Part shown: positions 8,224-16,105 of the stretch, one piece after another
Numbering within the stretch: the stretch's first letter is position 1
Layout: each line of letters begins with the position of its first letter
Assembly: GCF_022549775.1 (NCBI RefSeq)
Contig: NZ_JAKZGP010000001.1
Coordinates: 186,001 to 250,000, forward strand
Direction of reading: 5' to 3'
DNA: 64,000 nt
Source: Belliella filtrata
GTDB lineage: Bacteria; Bacteroidota; Bacteroidia; Cytophagales; Cyclobacteriaceae
Program-made: the position numbers and the translations under genes
The notes under the pieces: generated by a model
Told to the model about the DNA's origin: nothing
The model's database searches: none
What the model saw: the letters and a program-made list of their open reading frames with translations, nothing else

Positions 8224-9021
8224 TTACCAACTTCCACCAGCTCCACCACCACCAAAACTTCCTCCACCAAATCCTCCGAATCCGCCACCGCCGCCAAATC
8301 CACCTCTTCCTGATGAGAAATCTCCAAATTTTCCTTTACTTCCTCCTTTGAGCATATTTGCCAATAATATGGTTGTGAAAAGATCAACTCCTCCACCTTT
8401 ACCTCCCATGTGATTGTCATTATCTTTTCTGTTTCGGATCAATGGAAGGATCACAAATAGAAAGATAAAAAACATAAACATGATCAATGCACCTCCAGAA
8501 TTACCTGATGAAGCTACTTTATTAGCTTCATATTCACCTGAAGCCAGTTTGAATATCATATCTGTTGCCTTATCAAAGCCTGTATAATATTCTTCCATTC
8601 GGAAATTGGGTACAATGAGCTGTTCTACGATTCGCTTGGCTAGTACATCTGGAACTACACCTTCCATTCCATATCCTGTGGCAATGAATACCTTTCTATC
8701 TTTTATAGCGGCTAAGATCAGCACACCATTGTCCTTGTCTTTTCTTCCTATACCCCATTTATCTCCAAGCTGGAATGCATAGTCACTTATATCATAAGGA
8801 CCCACTGAATTGATTAATACGATACTCACTTGAGATGAGGTACTGTCATTGTAAGCCACAAGTTTATTTTCAAGTCGCTGAACTTCGGCAGTGCTCAAAG
8901 TATTTGAAAAATCATTTACTAGTCGAGGTGGATTGGGTTTTTTTGGAAAATCATCTTGAGCGTAACTGTTGAAAGTTAAGCAAATCAAGGTTAAGATGAT
9001 TAAAATAAGGTTTTTATTCAT
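8224..9021 (-). CDS. TPM-domain protein, exported and membrane-anchored, with Gly-rich tail
   Basis: The frame is open to 9078, but I choose ATG 9021 (MNKNLILIIL) because it begins a clean signal peptide ending in SYAQ and avoids overlapping the upstream gene; this gives 265 residues. A TPM (YgcG/TLP18.3) domain spans roughly residues 30-160 (LVNDFSNTLS, VSIVLINSVG, GYGMEGVVPD). A membrane segment near residues 175-195 (ALIMFMFFIFLFVILPLI) precedes a Gly/Phe-rich low-complexity tail ending GGSW. Such proteins are often encoded with LemA, as here, and have been linked to envelope maintenance; the precise role is unknown. Confidence 0.85.
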   Translation of the reverse strand: MNKNLILIILTLICLTFNSYAQDDFPKKPNPPRLVNDFSNTLSTAEVQRLENKLVAYNDSTSSQVSIVLINSVGPYDISDYAFQLGDKWGIGRKDKDNGVLILAAIKDRKVFIATGYGMEGVVPDVLAKRIVEQLIVPNFRMEEYYTGFDKATDMIFKLASGEYEANKVASSGNSGGALIMFMFFIFLFVILPLIRNRKDNDNHMGGKGGGVDLFTTILLANMLKGGSKGKFGDFSSGRGGFGGGGGFGGFGGGSFGGGGAGGSW

Positions 9022-9025
9022 GTTT

Positions 9026-9457
9026 TTATCCAAAGGATATTTCATCAGGTAGTTCGTTGATGTCTCCCTTTTGATCAAAAGGGAAATGATGCTGAAGCTG
9101 TTTGCCAGCCATTTCTATTCCCATACAAAGCCCGTCTGTATAATTTGATGCTTTGAAATGTATGGTCATGTTCTTTTTAATGTTTTCCCAGAAATCATCG
9201 GGCACCACACTATTGATGCCTGCATCTCCTAGGATGGCAAATTTGTGATCTGCTACAGCAAGATAGAAAAGCACCGCGTTGCGGTGCTCTGTTTGGTGCA
9301 TCTTGAGTGTTTCAAATACTTCTGCTGCACGATCTAGGACATCTTTACAGTGATTTTCTATATGGACTTGAATTTCTCCAGAAGTTTTTTGTTCTGCTGC
9401 TTTGATTGCATCGATGATTTTGGATCGGTCAGCTTGACTGAATAGTTTTTCGGCCAT
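9026..9457 (-). CDS. TPM-domain protein, cytoplasmic short form
   Basis: This 143-residue protein has a second TPM domain (TSGEIQVHIENHC near residue 25, VLFYLAVADHKFAILGDAGINSVVPDDFW near 63-91) but no signal peptide or membrane segment. It sits between lemA and the membrane TPM gene, 10 bp after the former and 4 bp before the latter's chosen start, so the three form a tight operon. The pairing of a soluble TPM protein with an anchored one next to LemA recurs in Bacteroidota. The function is not established. Confidence 0.82.
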   Translation of the reverse strand: MAEKLFSQADRSKIIDAIKAAEQKTSGEIQVHIENHCKDVLDRAAEVFETLKMHQTEHRNAVLFYLAVADHKFAILGDAGINSVVPDDFWENIKKNMTIHFKASNYTDGLCMGIEMAGKQLQHHFPFDQKGDINELPDEISFG

Positions 9458-9467
9458 GTTTATTTTT

Positions 9468-10058
9468 TTAGAATTCTACAGCAGGAGCATTTTCAGCCCC
9501 AGCGGAAGCTTCGAAATAACCTTTTCGCTCAAACCCGTACCATCCAGCAAACAAGTTATTTGGAAACTGTCTCAGGTTTGAGTTATAGCTCTGCACAGAT
9601 TGGTTGAAGTTTCTTCTTGCTACAGCTATCCTATTCTCTGTGCCTTCTAGTTGAGCTTGAAGTTCTAGGAAGTTTTGATTGGCTTTGAGCTCTGGATATC
9701 GCTCTACTGCAACCAGTAACCTGCTTAATGAACCACTCAATTGATCTTGAGCTTGCTGAAATTTAGCAATATTTTCTGGAGTCAAATCATCAGCTTGTAA
9801 GTTGATCGAAGTGGCTTTCGCTCTTGCTTCTATCACTCCAGTCAAAGTTTGCTGTTCAAAGTCAGCATAACCTTTCACGGTATTTACCAAATTTGGGATT
9901 AGGTCAGCTCTTCGTTGATACTGAGTTTCTACTTCAGCCCATTGCCCATTGATGGTTTCTTCGGTTTGCACAAAAGTATTGTATACGCCTACTGATTTTG
10001 TGTACACAAATAGCCCAATCAGGGCAATGATAATAATAGGAATTAATGCTTTTTTCAT
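9468..10058 (-). CDS. lemA: LemA family protein
   Basis: LemA proteins are small envelope proteins with one N-terminal membrane helix and a helical-bundle domain. Here the helix (ALIPIIIIALIGLFVYT) is followed by GVYNTFVQTEETINGQWAEVETQYQRR, the family signature, and later LRQFPNNLFAGWYGFERKGYFEA near the C-terminus. The frame is open to 10076, but the ATG at 10058 (MKKALIPI) puts the positive residues directly before the helix and is the likelier start. It is the first gene of a lemA-TPM-TPM operon. The biochemical role is unknown. Confidence 0.88.
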   Translation of the reverse strand: MKKALIPIIIIALIGLFVYTKSVGVYNTFVQTEETINGQWAEVETQYQRRADLIPNLVNTVKGYADFEQQTLTGVIEARAKATSINLQADDLTPENIAKFQQAQDQLSGSLSRLLVAVERYPELKANQNFLELQAQLEGTENRIAVARRNFNQSVQSYNSNLRQFPNNLFAGWYGFERKGYFEASAGAENAPAVEF

Positions 10059-10130
10059 AGTTGTTTTATCAAACATTGCAGGATATTGACGTAAATTTAC
10101 TAAGGATGTTGCTTTTAATTTGCAATATTG

Positions 10131-13100
10131 TCAATAAATAATCCCTTCGGTGTTGATAATGAGGTTTTTTAGGTAGATATAAAAAGTAGTTCCTTTGCCT
10201 ACTTCGCTTTCTACGAAAAGATTTCCATCATGTGCTCGTATCTGCTCCCTGATGAGGTAAAGTCCTAGCCCTTTTCCTTCTACATGAGAATGGAATCTTT
10301 GGTACAATCCAAACATCCTATCTCCATACCTTTTCAAATCTATCCCTATGCCGTTGTCTTTGAATTCTATGACTGTAAACTCATTGTTTTCATAGGTTTT
10401 GATTTCAATCTGAAGTTGTCTATTTGGGTCTCTGTATTTGATGGCATTTGTTGTAAGATTTGTAAGGAAGTTTTCCAGATGCGAATAGATATAGTTAATG
10501 CTATCTGTATTAGAAAAATCTTTGGTAATCAAGGCCCCTGATTCTTCGATTTGCTTGCTTAGACTAGTTTCGATATTGTTACTCAAAAGGCGAAAGTCAA
10601 TTCTATCGATTTTGGGCAGTTTATTCTTTTTGATTGCTACTACATCTATAAGGTCTTGAAGGGTGTTGTTAAGGATATTGGTGGCAATTTTCAGGTTGTC
10701 GATGATTTCCCTATTTTCTGGATCTTCTGGTTCAGTTCCATTGTACAGATCAAGTAATGCAGTGATGTTGACTATCGGTGCTCGTAAGTTATGAGATATG
10801 ATATATGCAAATCTTTGAAGTTCCTCATTTTGTGATTTCAGGTCTTTTATCAGCTGACTGCGTTCTTCCTCGGATTTTTTTGATTCTGTTATGTTTTGTG
10901 TCACAAGCAAAATTCTATCTATTTCTTCTAGTTCGTTTCGTAATGGTACTGCATTTTTAAGGTAATGTTGATTTTCTATACTTATTTCAAAAGTCACCGA
11001 AGTGCCTTCTAATGTTGGTGACAATTGATCTTCGATTTTGTGTGCTATGTCTGTAGAATACCTGTCAAGAATAGATTTTTCTAAGAGATCAACAGGATCA
11101 ATACCTTGTTGCATATATTCTTTTCCATCTGTGTATACACATGTAAAATCAGTGTCTAAAACTTCAATCGTTCCATTTGGAAAGTTGATAGCTATACTTC
11201 TATACAATAGCTCTGAAGTCAAGAGTTTTTTCTCATAGCTAAGTCTGCCCAACTCTGCCCCAATTCGGTCAGCTAGTATTTTCAAAACAGATTCATAGAC
11301 TGGACTATAGTGCATCGGTTGGGAGTCCATCAATACTAGCATACCAAGATTTTGACCGTTGATATCGGAAATGGTAACTCCCATGTATGTATTGATGTTT
11401 AAATTTTTTAACTCAAGATCATTTGGAAATTTTTTTGAGGCGTTAGTCAAAATAATTAGTGGTTCCGATGAATCGATACAAACTTCACAGGGACTATGTG
11501 TCAATTTATAGGAGAAGTTTGTTTGCTTTTCCCCATTGCTATGAAATGAAATAACATTAGCTTGATCATTGTCGCTATCTATTTCGGCAATGAAACAATA
11601 CTCCGTACCTAACTTCTTTGATAAAAAGTTAGTTAAAATATCAAAGAAATCTTGACCATTATATTTTGAGGTTTTTTCAGTAAGTTCTGCTAAGATATTA
11701 TGAACAAACTCTTGGTCAGGTATATTTTCTACAATTGCTTGGAAACTATTAGCGTCTATAGATTTAGAACTAAATCTGATTTGAAAAACCTTCTGATTAA
11801 AATAGCTATAGTAGACGCCTTCAAAATTAGCAAAACCTTGAGCTATACTATCGATTAATGCTTTTTGAATTCTCTGACCATCTACAAGTTCAAATATATT
11901 TTCGCCGATCAGCCTAGATTCGTCTTCTAACCCTAAATTGGAGAGAAATGCTTTATTTGCTGAAAGGATATTTCCCTCTATATCATAGTGAAATATGGAA
12001 ACTGGGTTTTCGTTGAAAAGTAATTTGTATTTTGCTTGTTGTTGGAAAGCTTTTTCTTCATTAAGTTTACTTTGTGTGATATCGATAAATAGGCCAGCCC
12101 AAATAGATTCATTTTTATATTTTTCCAACTTATTTGAGGCTCCATGTATCCATTTGATCTGACCATCTTTGGTTTGGATTCTGAATTGAGATTCAAATTT
12201 TTGATTATTTAGGTAAGCATTTTTGTCAGCTTGAATAACCTTATCTAAATCATCTGCATGAATAAGGTTTTCTAAAGCCTTTTCATCTAAGAGTATCTCG
12301 GAGGGCTCAATTCCAGCGAGCTCTTTACTGCCTTCACTGACAAAAATATATTTATGCTTTCCACCTGGATAAGCTTTGAGCATGTATACTATCCCTGGAA
12401 CTACAGCGGTGAGCTCATCTAAGACAGACTTGTGATCTAACAAGTTCTTTTCTATCTCTTTTAGTTCAGAAATGTCGCCGAGAACACCAATGATGATTTC
12501 GTCTTGGCTTTCTTCTTTTTGAATTTTTTCTACTTCATCTTGCAAAAATACATAATGTCCATCTGCATGTAAAAACTTGTAAATAAGTAGGTTAGTCTGT
12601 TTGAAGCCGTGATTGTAAGCTTTTTTGTCTTCAGGGTGTATAAGTTTTTTCCAATTTGAATGAGTAAAATTTTCAAATTTTGAAGCTTTATAACCTAACA
12701 CTTTCTCAATAGCACCACTAAGTTCCATTTGGCCCGTTTTGGTATCAATCTCATAGTATATAAGATTGCTTCGGGAAGGTTTTGGCAGTCCAGCGTGACG
12801 TGATGAGACAGGATCATGATACTCCAATTGAAACAGGCTCACTTTGTTTGCCAATATTTCTTTGGTTAGGTAAAGTCTGTCTGGAAAAATACAAATACTT
12901 TTTGAAGCTGAATCTTGGATAAGCTCTTGAAGTGAATTTTCGGCTATGAATGGAAATCTATTTAGGATAAATTTTTTCCAATCAGTTTCTTGATTTTTGT
13001 TTTTAGAAAGGTGAAATACATTGTCTGCAGTGATCAACCAAGCATAAGGTATATGGTTTGGGTTCGCTTGAGGAGAAATCAAAGCTGTAATAAGATAGGT

Positions 13101-13403
13101 ATCATCTTCTTGATTGATGATATAACCTTCAATTTGTACAAATTGAAAGCTCCTGTTTTTGATGATTATGGGGCATAAAATCTTTTCACCAGTACCCAAA
13201 GCCTCAAATAAAAACTCAAAAATTGAGCATGGCAGCGTTGGAAAAAGACTTCTAAAGAAGCTTTCCTGATAAAATTTTTCGTCGCCATTGATCAATTCTC
13301 TAACTTCAGAAGAAATATAAAGTAGCTCAAAGTCTCCTTCTTTATACCTTTTCAAGGTAAAGAGTATATTGTCAAAGCTATTTTTAGTTGAGTTATTTTT
13401 CAT
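10131..13403 (-). CDS. Multi-PAS/GAF sensor histidine kinase
   Basis: This is a soluble hybrid-free histidine kinase of about 1090 residues. From the longer frame (open to 13463) I take the ATG at 13403 (MKNNSTKNS). Several PAS-like segments are visible (cores near NLIYYEIDTKTGQMELSGA, GIVYMLKAYPGGKHKYIF, FHYDIEGNILSANKAF, GTIEVLDTDFTCVYTDG). A GAF-like region lies between the third and fourth (EYCFIAEIDSDND ... GVTISDINGQNLGMLVL). The HisKA H-box is FAYIISHNLRAPI, with the phospho-accepting His at codon 10791-10793. The HATPase has TNAIKY (N), DNGIGID (G1) and GKGLGLYLI (G2). No transmembrane segment or adjacent response regulator is present, so input and output partner are unknown. Confidence 0.88.
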   Translation of the reverse strand: MKNNSTKNSFDNILFTLKRYKEGDFELLYISSEVRELINGDEKFYQESFFRSLFPTLPCSIFEFLFEALGTGEKILCPIIIKNRSFQFVQIEGYIINQEDDTYLITALISPQANPNHIPYAWLITADNVFHLSKNKNQETDWKKFILNRFPFIAENSLQELIQDSASKSICIFPDRLYLTKEILANKVSLFQLEYHDPVSSRHAGLPKPSRSNLIYYEIDTKTGQMELSGAIEKVLGYKASKFENFTHSNWKKLIHPEDKKAYNHGFKQTNLLIYKFLHADGHYVFLQDEVEKIQKEESQDEIIIGVLGDISELKEIEKNLLDHKSVLDELTAVVPGIVYMLKAYPGGKHKYIFVSEGSKELAGIEPSEILLDEKALENLIHADDLDKVIQADKNAYLNNQKFESQFRIQTKDGQIKWIHGASNKLEKYKNESIWAGLFIDITQSKLNEEKAFQQQAKYKLLFNENPVSIFHYDIEGNILSANKAFLSNLGLEDESRLIGENIFELVDGQRIQKALIDSIAQGFANFEGVYYSYFNQKVFQIRFSSKSIDANSFQAIVENIPDQEFVHNILAELTEKTSKYNGQDFFDILTNFLSKKLGTEYCFIAEIDSDNDQANVISFHSNGEKQTNFSYKLTHSPCEVCIDSSEPLIILTNASKKFPNDLELKNLNINTYMGVTISDINGQNLGMLVLMDSQPMHYSPVYESVLKILADRIGAELGRLSYEKKLLTSELLYRSIAINFPNGTIEVLDTDFTCVYTDGKEYMQQGIDPVDLLEKSILDRYSTDIAHKIEDQLSPTLEGTSVTFEISIENQHYLKNAVPLRNELEEIDRILLVTQNITESKKSEEERSQLIKDLKSQNEELQRFAYIISHNLRAPIVNITALLDLYNGTEPEDPENREIIDNLKIATNILNNTLQDLIDVVAIKKNKLPKIDRIDFRLLSNNIETSLSKQIEESGALITKDFSNTDSINYIYSHLENFLTNLTTNAIKYRDPNRQLQIEIKTYENNEFTVIEFKDNGIGIDLKRYGDRMFGLYQRFHSHVEGKGLGLYLIREQIRAHDGNLFVESEVGKGTTFYIYLKNLIINTEGIIY

Positions 13404-13511
13404 TGCTGCAACATAAAATAGGATAAATTTGGATTGGAATTGGGTGAATGTAAAAATAAACAAACTTATCTACAATATTTATTTTTTGAAGAGTTCATGG
13501 TTTTCACTTAC

Positions 13512-14768
13512 TTAAATCATCCGTCTTAATTTAAATGTGAAATTTAGCTCTTTTACATTTGAATTATCATTTGAATCAGGTCTTAAAATTGTAATTTTGA
13601 TTTCTCTACCAGCTTCAGATTTGAAATATTTTATGATTTCTGACAATTTCCAGAAATCGATTGGGACATTATTTATTTTAATAATTTCATCAAACTCTTG
13701 GAGACCTGCACTACTGGCTGGAGAAGAATCCCTGATTTTGGCTATATAGATTCTTCCACTTTCAAGAGACAATTGCTTGGGGGTGATACCACTCATGTCA
13801 AACTCAAAAGAATTAGAGAACGATGCTGACCTTCTGTACAAAAGTCGTTCCCTTTGATAATCAAAGATCATTTCCATTCTGCAGAGAATTTCTGACCCAA
13901 GACTTCCTTGTCTACCAGATTCTTTGATAATATAACTGAAATCACTTTCTTCCGGAAATGAAGTAATCAAGTTATGGAACTTTAAACCATTGATATTGAG
14001 TCGTTTTGACCTTCCGACAAGCCCATATAGATCACCGCCCAAAGATCGCCCAAGATCTGATTCCAAATGATTTGGAGGAATCCTTATAATGCTTGAAGTT
14101 TCGGAGTTGAGCAATAGTCCGTGATTGGCGCCAGTATCGATAAGGAGCTTTGCATCTAGTTTTTCTCCTAATACTTGTGTTATGTCACTTTGGATATATG
14201 GTTTGCTATTTTCAATTTTTAGCGGTGTTTTTCGAAAACCAATCGGACGCCATTTTAGCCTATTCTGCTTGTAAAAGGTTAATTGACTTTGATCGTAATT
14301 GACCTTTATGGGATTATTTTTGAAGAACTCATATCCTACTACCCCATAGATAGGCACACCTGTAAGTTTCTCAAGTTCAAAGAAGTCTTCATCCAGCACT
14401 AATACTGTTTGATATTGGCCGAGTATATTTTCCATATCTAAGCTGTTGCTTATGGACACAGATGCCGTCAGTACTGTTTTGCCATCAGCACCTACCAGAT
14501 TGAGTTTCCTACTGTATTGTAGGCCAAGCTCATCACCAATTTTCTTACTGAATAGGATATTACTTCTGATTCCTGTGTCCAAGATAAAATTCAAGGGCTC
14601 GCTGCCATTGATTGATATAGGAATAATGATTAGGTTATTATCACTTAAAAATTTAACTGTGACTTTTTTCTTATCTTCTTTCATAAAAAAACCAGGCAGT
14701 TGTGCTGAAGCAACTGCACTTATCATAAGGTAGCAGATCGTTACGATATGTTTTAAGTATTTGGTCAT
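13512..14768 (-). CDS. Retropepsin-like aspartic protease with PDZ domain, exported
   Basis: This 418-residue protein has an N-terminal signal peptide (ending ASAQ). Two aspartic-protease-like half-domains each carry a DTG active-site triad: FILDTGIRSN at Asp64 and LLIDTGANHG at Asp211. A PDZ domain covers about residues 330-400 (GRIYIAKIRDSSPASSAGLQEFDEI). This arrangement is common in Bacteroidota and is expected to act in the periplasm or at the outer membrane on peptides. It has its own leftward unit, with a 322-bp gap upstream. The target is unknown. Confidence 0.85.
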   Translation of the reverse strand: MTKYLKHIVTICYLMISAVASAQLPGFFMKEDKKKVTVKFLSDNNLIIIPISINGSEPLNFILDTGIRSNILFSKKIGDELGLQYSRKLNLVGADGKTVLTASVSISNSLDMENILGQYQTVLVLDEDFFELEKLTGVPIYGVVGYEFFKNNPIKVNYDQSQLTFYKQNRLKWRPIGFRKTPLKIENSKPYIQSDITQVLGEKLDAKLLIDTGANHGLLLNSETSSIIRIPPNHLESDLGRSLGGDLYGLVGRSKRLNINGLKFHNLITSFPEESDFSYIIKESGRQGSLGSEILCRMEMIFDYQRERLLYRRSASFSNSFEFDMSGITPKQLSLESGRIYIAKIRDSSPASSAGLQEFDEIIKINNVPIDFWKLSEIIKYFKSEAGREIKITILRPDSNDNSNVKELNFTFKLRRMI

Positions 14769-15090
14769 GGGTTTATTTCGAAGTTCTTATTCTCTTTTAA
14801 GATAAGAATAATAATTTGACTTAATTGTTTACGACAGATTTTTATAGTTATGATTCTATCTTTTCCATTTACTGACCTTCTGCTTTTCAATTAATACCTT
14901 CTGGATAGTTTTATTGCGATGTCTTAATTTAGAATATATGGCTAATGATTAAGTTTTAGGGAAAATACCGATAAAGTTAAAGAATAGTGTAAAGGTGGAT
15001 TGAAATCAATCTAAATTATCATAGATAGAATCTATAAAGTTGAAAAAATCTAAAAAATCATGCATCTTAGTTCTTTAGATTCAAAAAAGC
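14769..15090. other. Divergent intergenic region (aspartic protease / Fur-family gene)
   Basis: 322 bp, very AT-rich, with divergent genes on both sides, so both promoters should lie here. I saw no convincing small gene, RNA or long inverted repeat. A plausible Fur-type operator (GAAATCAATCTAAATTATC around 15000) is too degenerate to call. Confidence 0.5.
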
Positions 15091-15558
15091 ATGGCAGAAA
15101 AGACGGTAGTAGAAAAAGCAAAGAAGATTTTTGAGAATTTCTTGTTGAGGCAAGGCAGTAGAAAGACACCAGAAAGGTACTCTGTTATGGACGAATTGTA
15201 TGCTTTACCACAAGACGAACATATAGATGTGGAGGGTCTTTTTCTATTGATGAGAAATAAGGGATATTCTATCAGCCGTGCTACAATATACAACACACTG
15301 GACTTGCTAGTCGAATGCGGACTTGCTGTTAAGCATCAATTCAAAGATAAGGTAGCCTTGTATGAGCAGGCGCTTACCTATAAACATCATGATCATCACG
15401 TCTGCAATCAGTGTAGAAAAATCCGAGAGTTTTCAGATGAGCGGCTGAACCTTATCAAAGAGGCAATGGGTAGGGAGTTTGAGTCTGCTATTTCAAGCCA
15501 CTCATTGGTACTATATGGGGACTGTCAGATTCAAGATTGCGATAACTTACAGTTTTGA
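15091..15558 (+). CDS. Fur-family transcriptional regulator
   Basis: A 155-residue metal-responsive repressor of the Fur/Zur/PerR family. The N-terminal winged helix (TPERYSVMDELYALPQDEHIDVEGLF ... ISRATIYNTLDLLVECGLA, residues ~25-90) is followed by the metal-sensing region with HHDHHVCNQC and a C-terminal CQIQDC, giving the two cysteine pairs of the structural zinc site. Which metal it senses cannot be read from sequence. It is transcribed rightward from a region shared with the aspartic protease gene, and its 3' end overlaps the convergent SRPBCC gene by 12 bp. Confidence 0.9.
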   Translation: MAEKTVVEKAKKIFENFLLRQGSRKTPERYSVMDELYALPQDEHIDVEGLFLLMRNKGYSISRATIYNTLDLLVECGLAVKHQFKDKVALYEQALTYKHHDHHVCNQCRKIREFSDERLNLIKEAMGREFESAISSHSLVLYGDCQIQDCDNLQF

Positions 15559-15999
15559 TTCTTTTTTGAATACCTTTTTGTAAATGGGTTTTCTATACAA
15601 AAACTGTAGGTATAGGGCTGGATAAAGGAGGAGAGTCAGCCATGCATAAGGCGCTTGGTATGATATTTCATCAAGGATGATACTCCCATTTTTAGCCTTG
15701 ATTATCCGATGCTTATGTTTCCATTTTTTTAAGAAAAATGGCAGTTTAATTCCTTGATCTATAAAATAAAACTCCTTGCTATCTGTATGATCTTTTGTGA
15801 TTTCTGAAGTCCATACTTGCTTGAAAAATATAAAATTCAACTCCATTGAGACTATATCTCCTTCCACAGAACCATCGAATCTTATCAGCTTGACGGGAGG
15901 AAAAGGAGGGCTCAATTTTTTGAAAAGACTTTGGTTGAAGCCTTCTTTTACGGTCAAATAGGATTGATCTACTTTTGTAGAAATACGGATATGCTTCAT
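15547..15999 (-). CDS. SRPBCC-family protein
   Basis: A 150-residue START/SRPBCC-like protein similar to the proteins often labelled 'cell division inhibitor' in Bacteroidota. Visible features are VKEGFNQSLFKKLSPPFPPVKLIRFDGSVEGD near the N-terminus, KEFYFIDQGIKLPFF in the middle, and a hydrophobic stretch (PYAWLTLLLYPALYLQFLYRKP) near residue 117. The family binds hydrophobic ligands; none can be assigned here. It converges on the Fur gene with a 12-bp overlap and lies downstream of the S9 peptidase terminator. Confidence 0.75.
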   Translation of the reverse strand: MKHIRISTKVDQSYLTVKEGFNQSLFKKLSPPFPPVKLIRFDGSVEGDIVSMELNFIFFKQVWTSEITKDHTDSKEFYFIDQGIKLPFFLKKWKHKHRIIKAKNGSIILDEISYQAPYAWLTLLLYPALYLQFLYRKPIYKKVFKKESKL

Positions 16000-16050
16000 G
16001 CAATTATAAATCTAAATTCAAGTGAAATGTTTGAATATTAATGGATAAAA

Positions 16051-16080
16051 AAAGCCTCATCAATTTACTGATGAGGCTTT
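16051..16080 (-). terminator. Intrinsic terminator of the S9 peptidase gene
   Basis: Perfect 12-bp stem AAAGCCTCATCA (16051-16062) / TGATGAGGCTTT (16069-16080) with a 6-nt loop. Read leftward it is followed by a run of T. It lies 26 bp past the peptidase stop codon. Confidence 0.85.
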
Positions 16081-16105
16081 GATAAAGGTTCTGCTTTATT
16101 ACAGA

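Noticed and set aside
8227-8420. Glycine-rich repetitive stretch at the end of the membrane TPM protein as a possible repeat element or recombination site.
   Set aside because: It is the low-complexity Gly/Phe tail common in this protein family, in frame with the gene.
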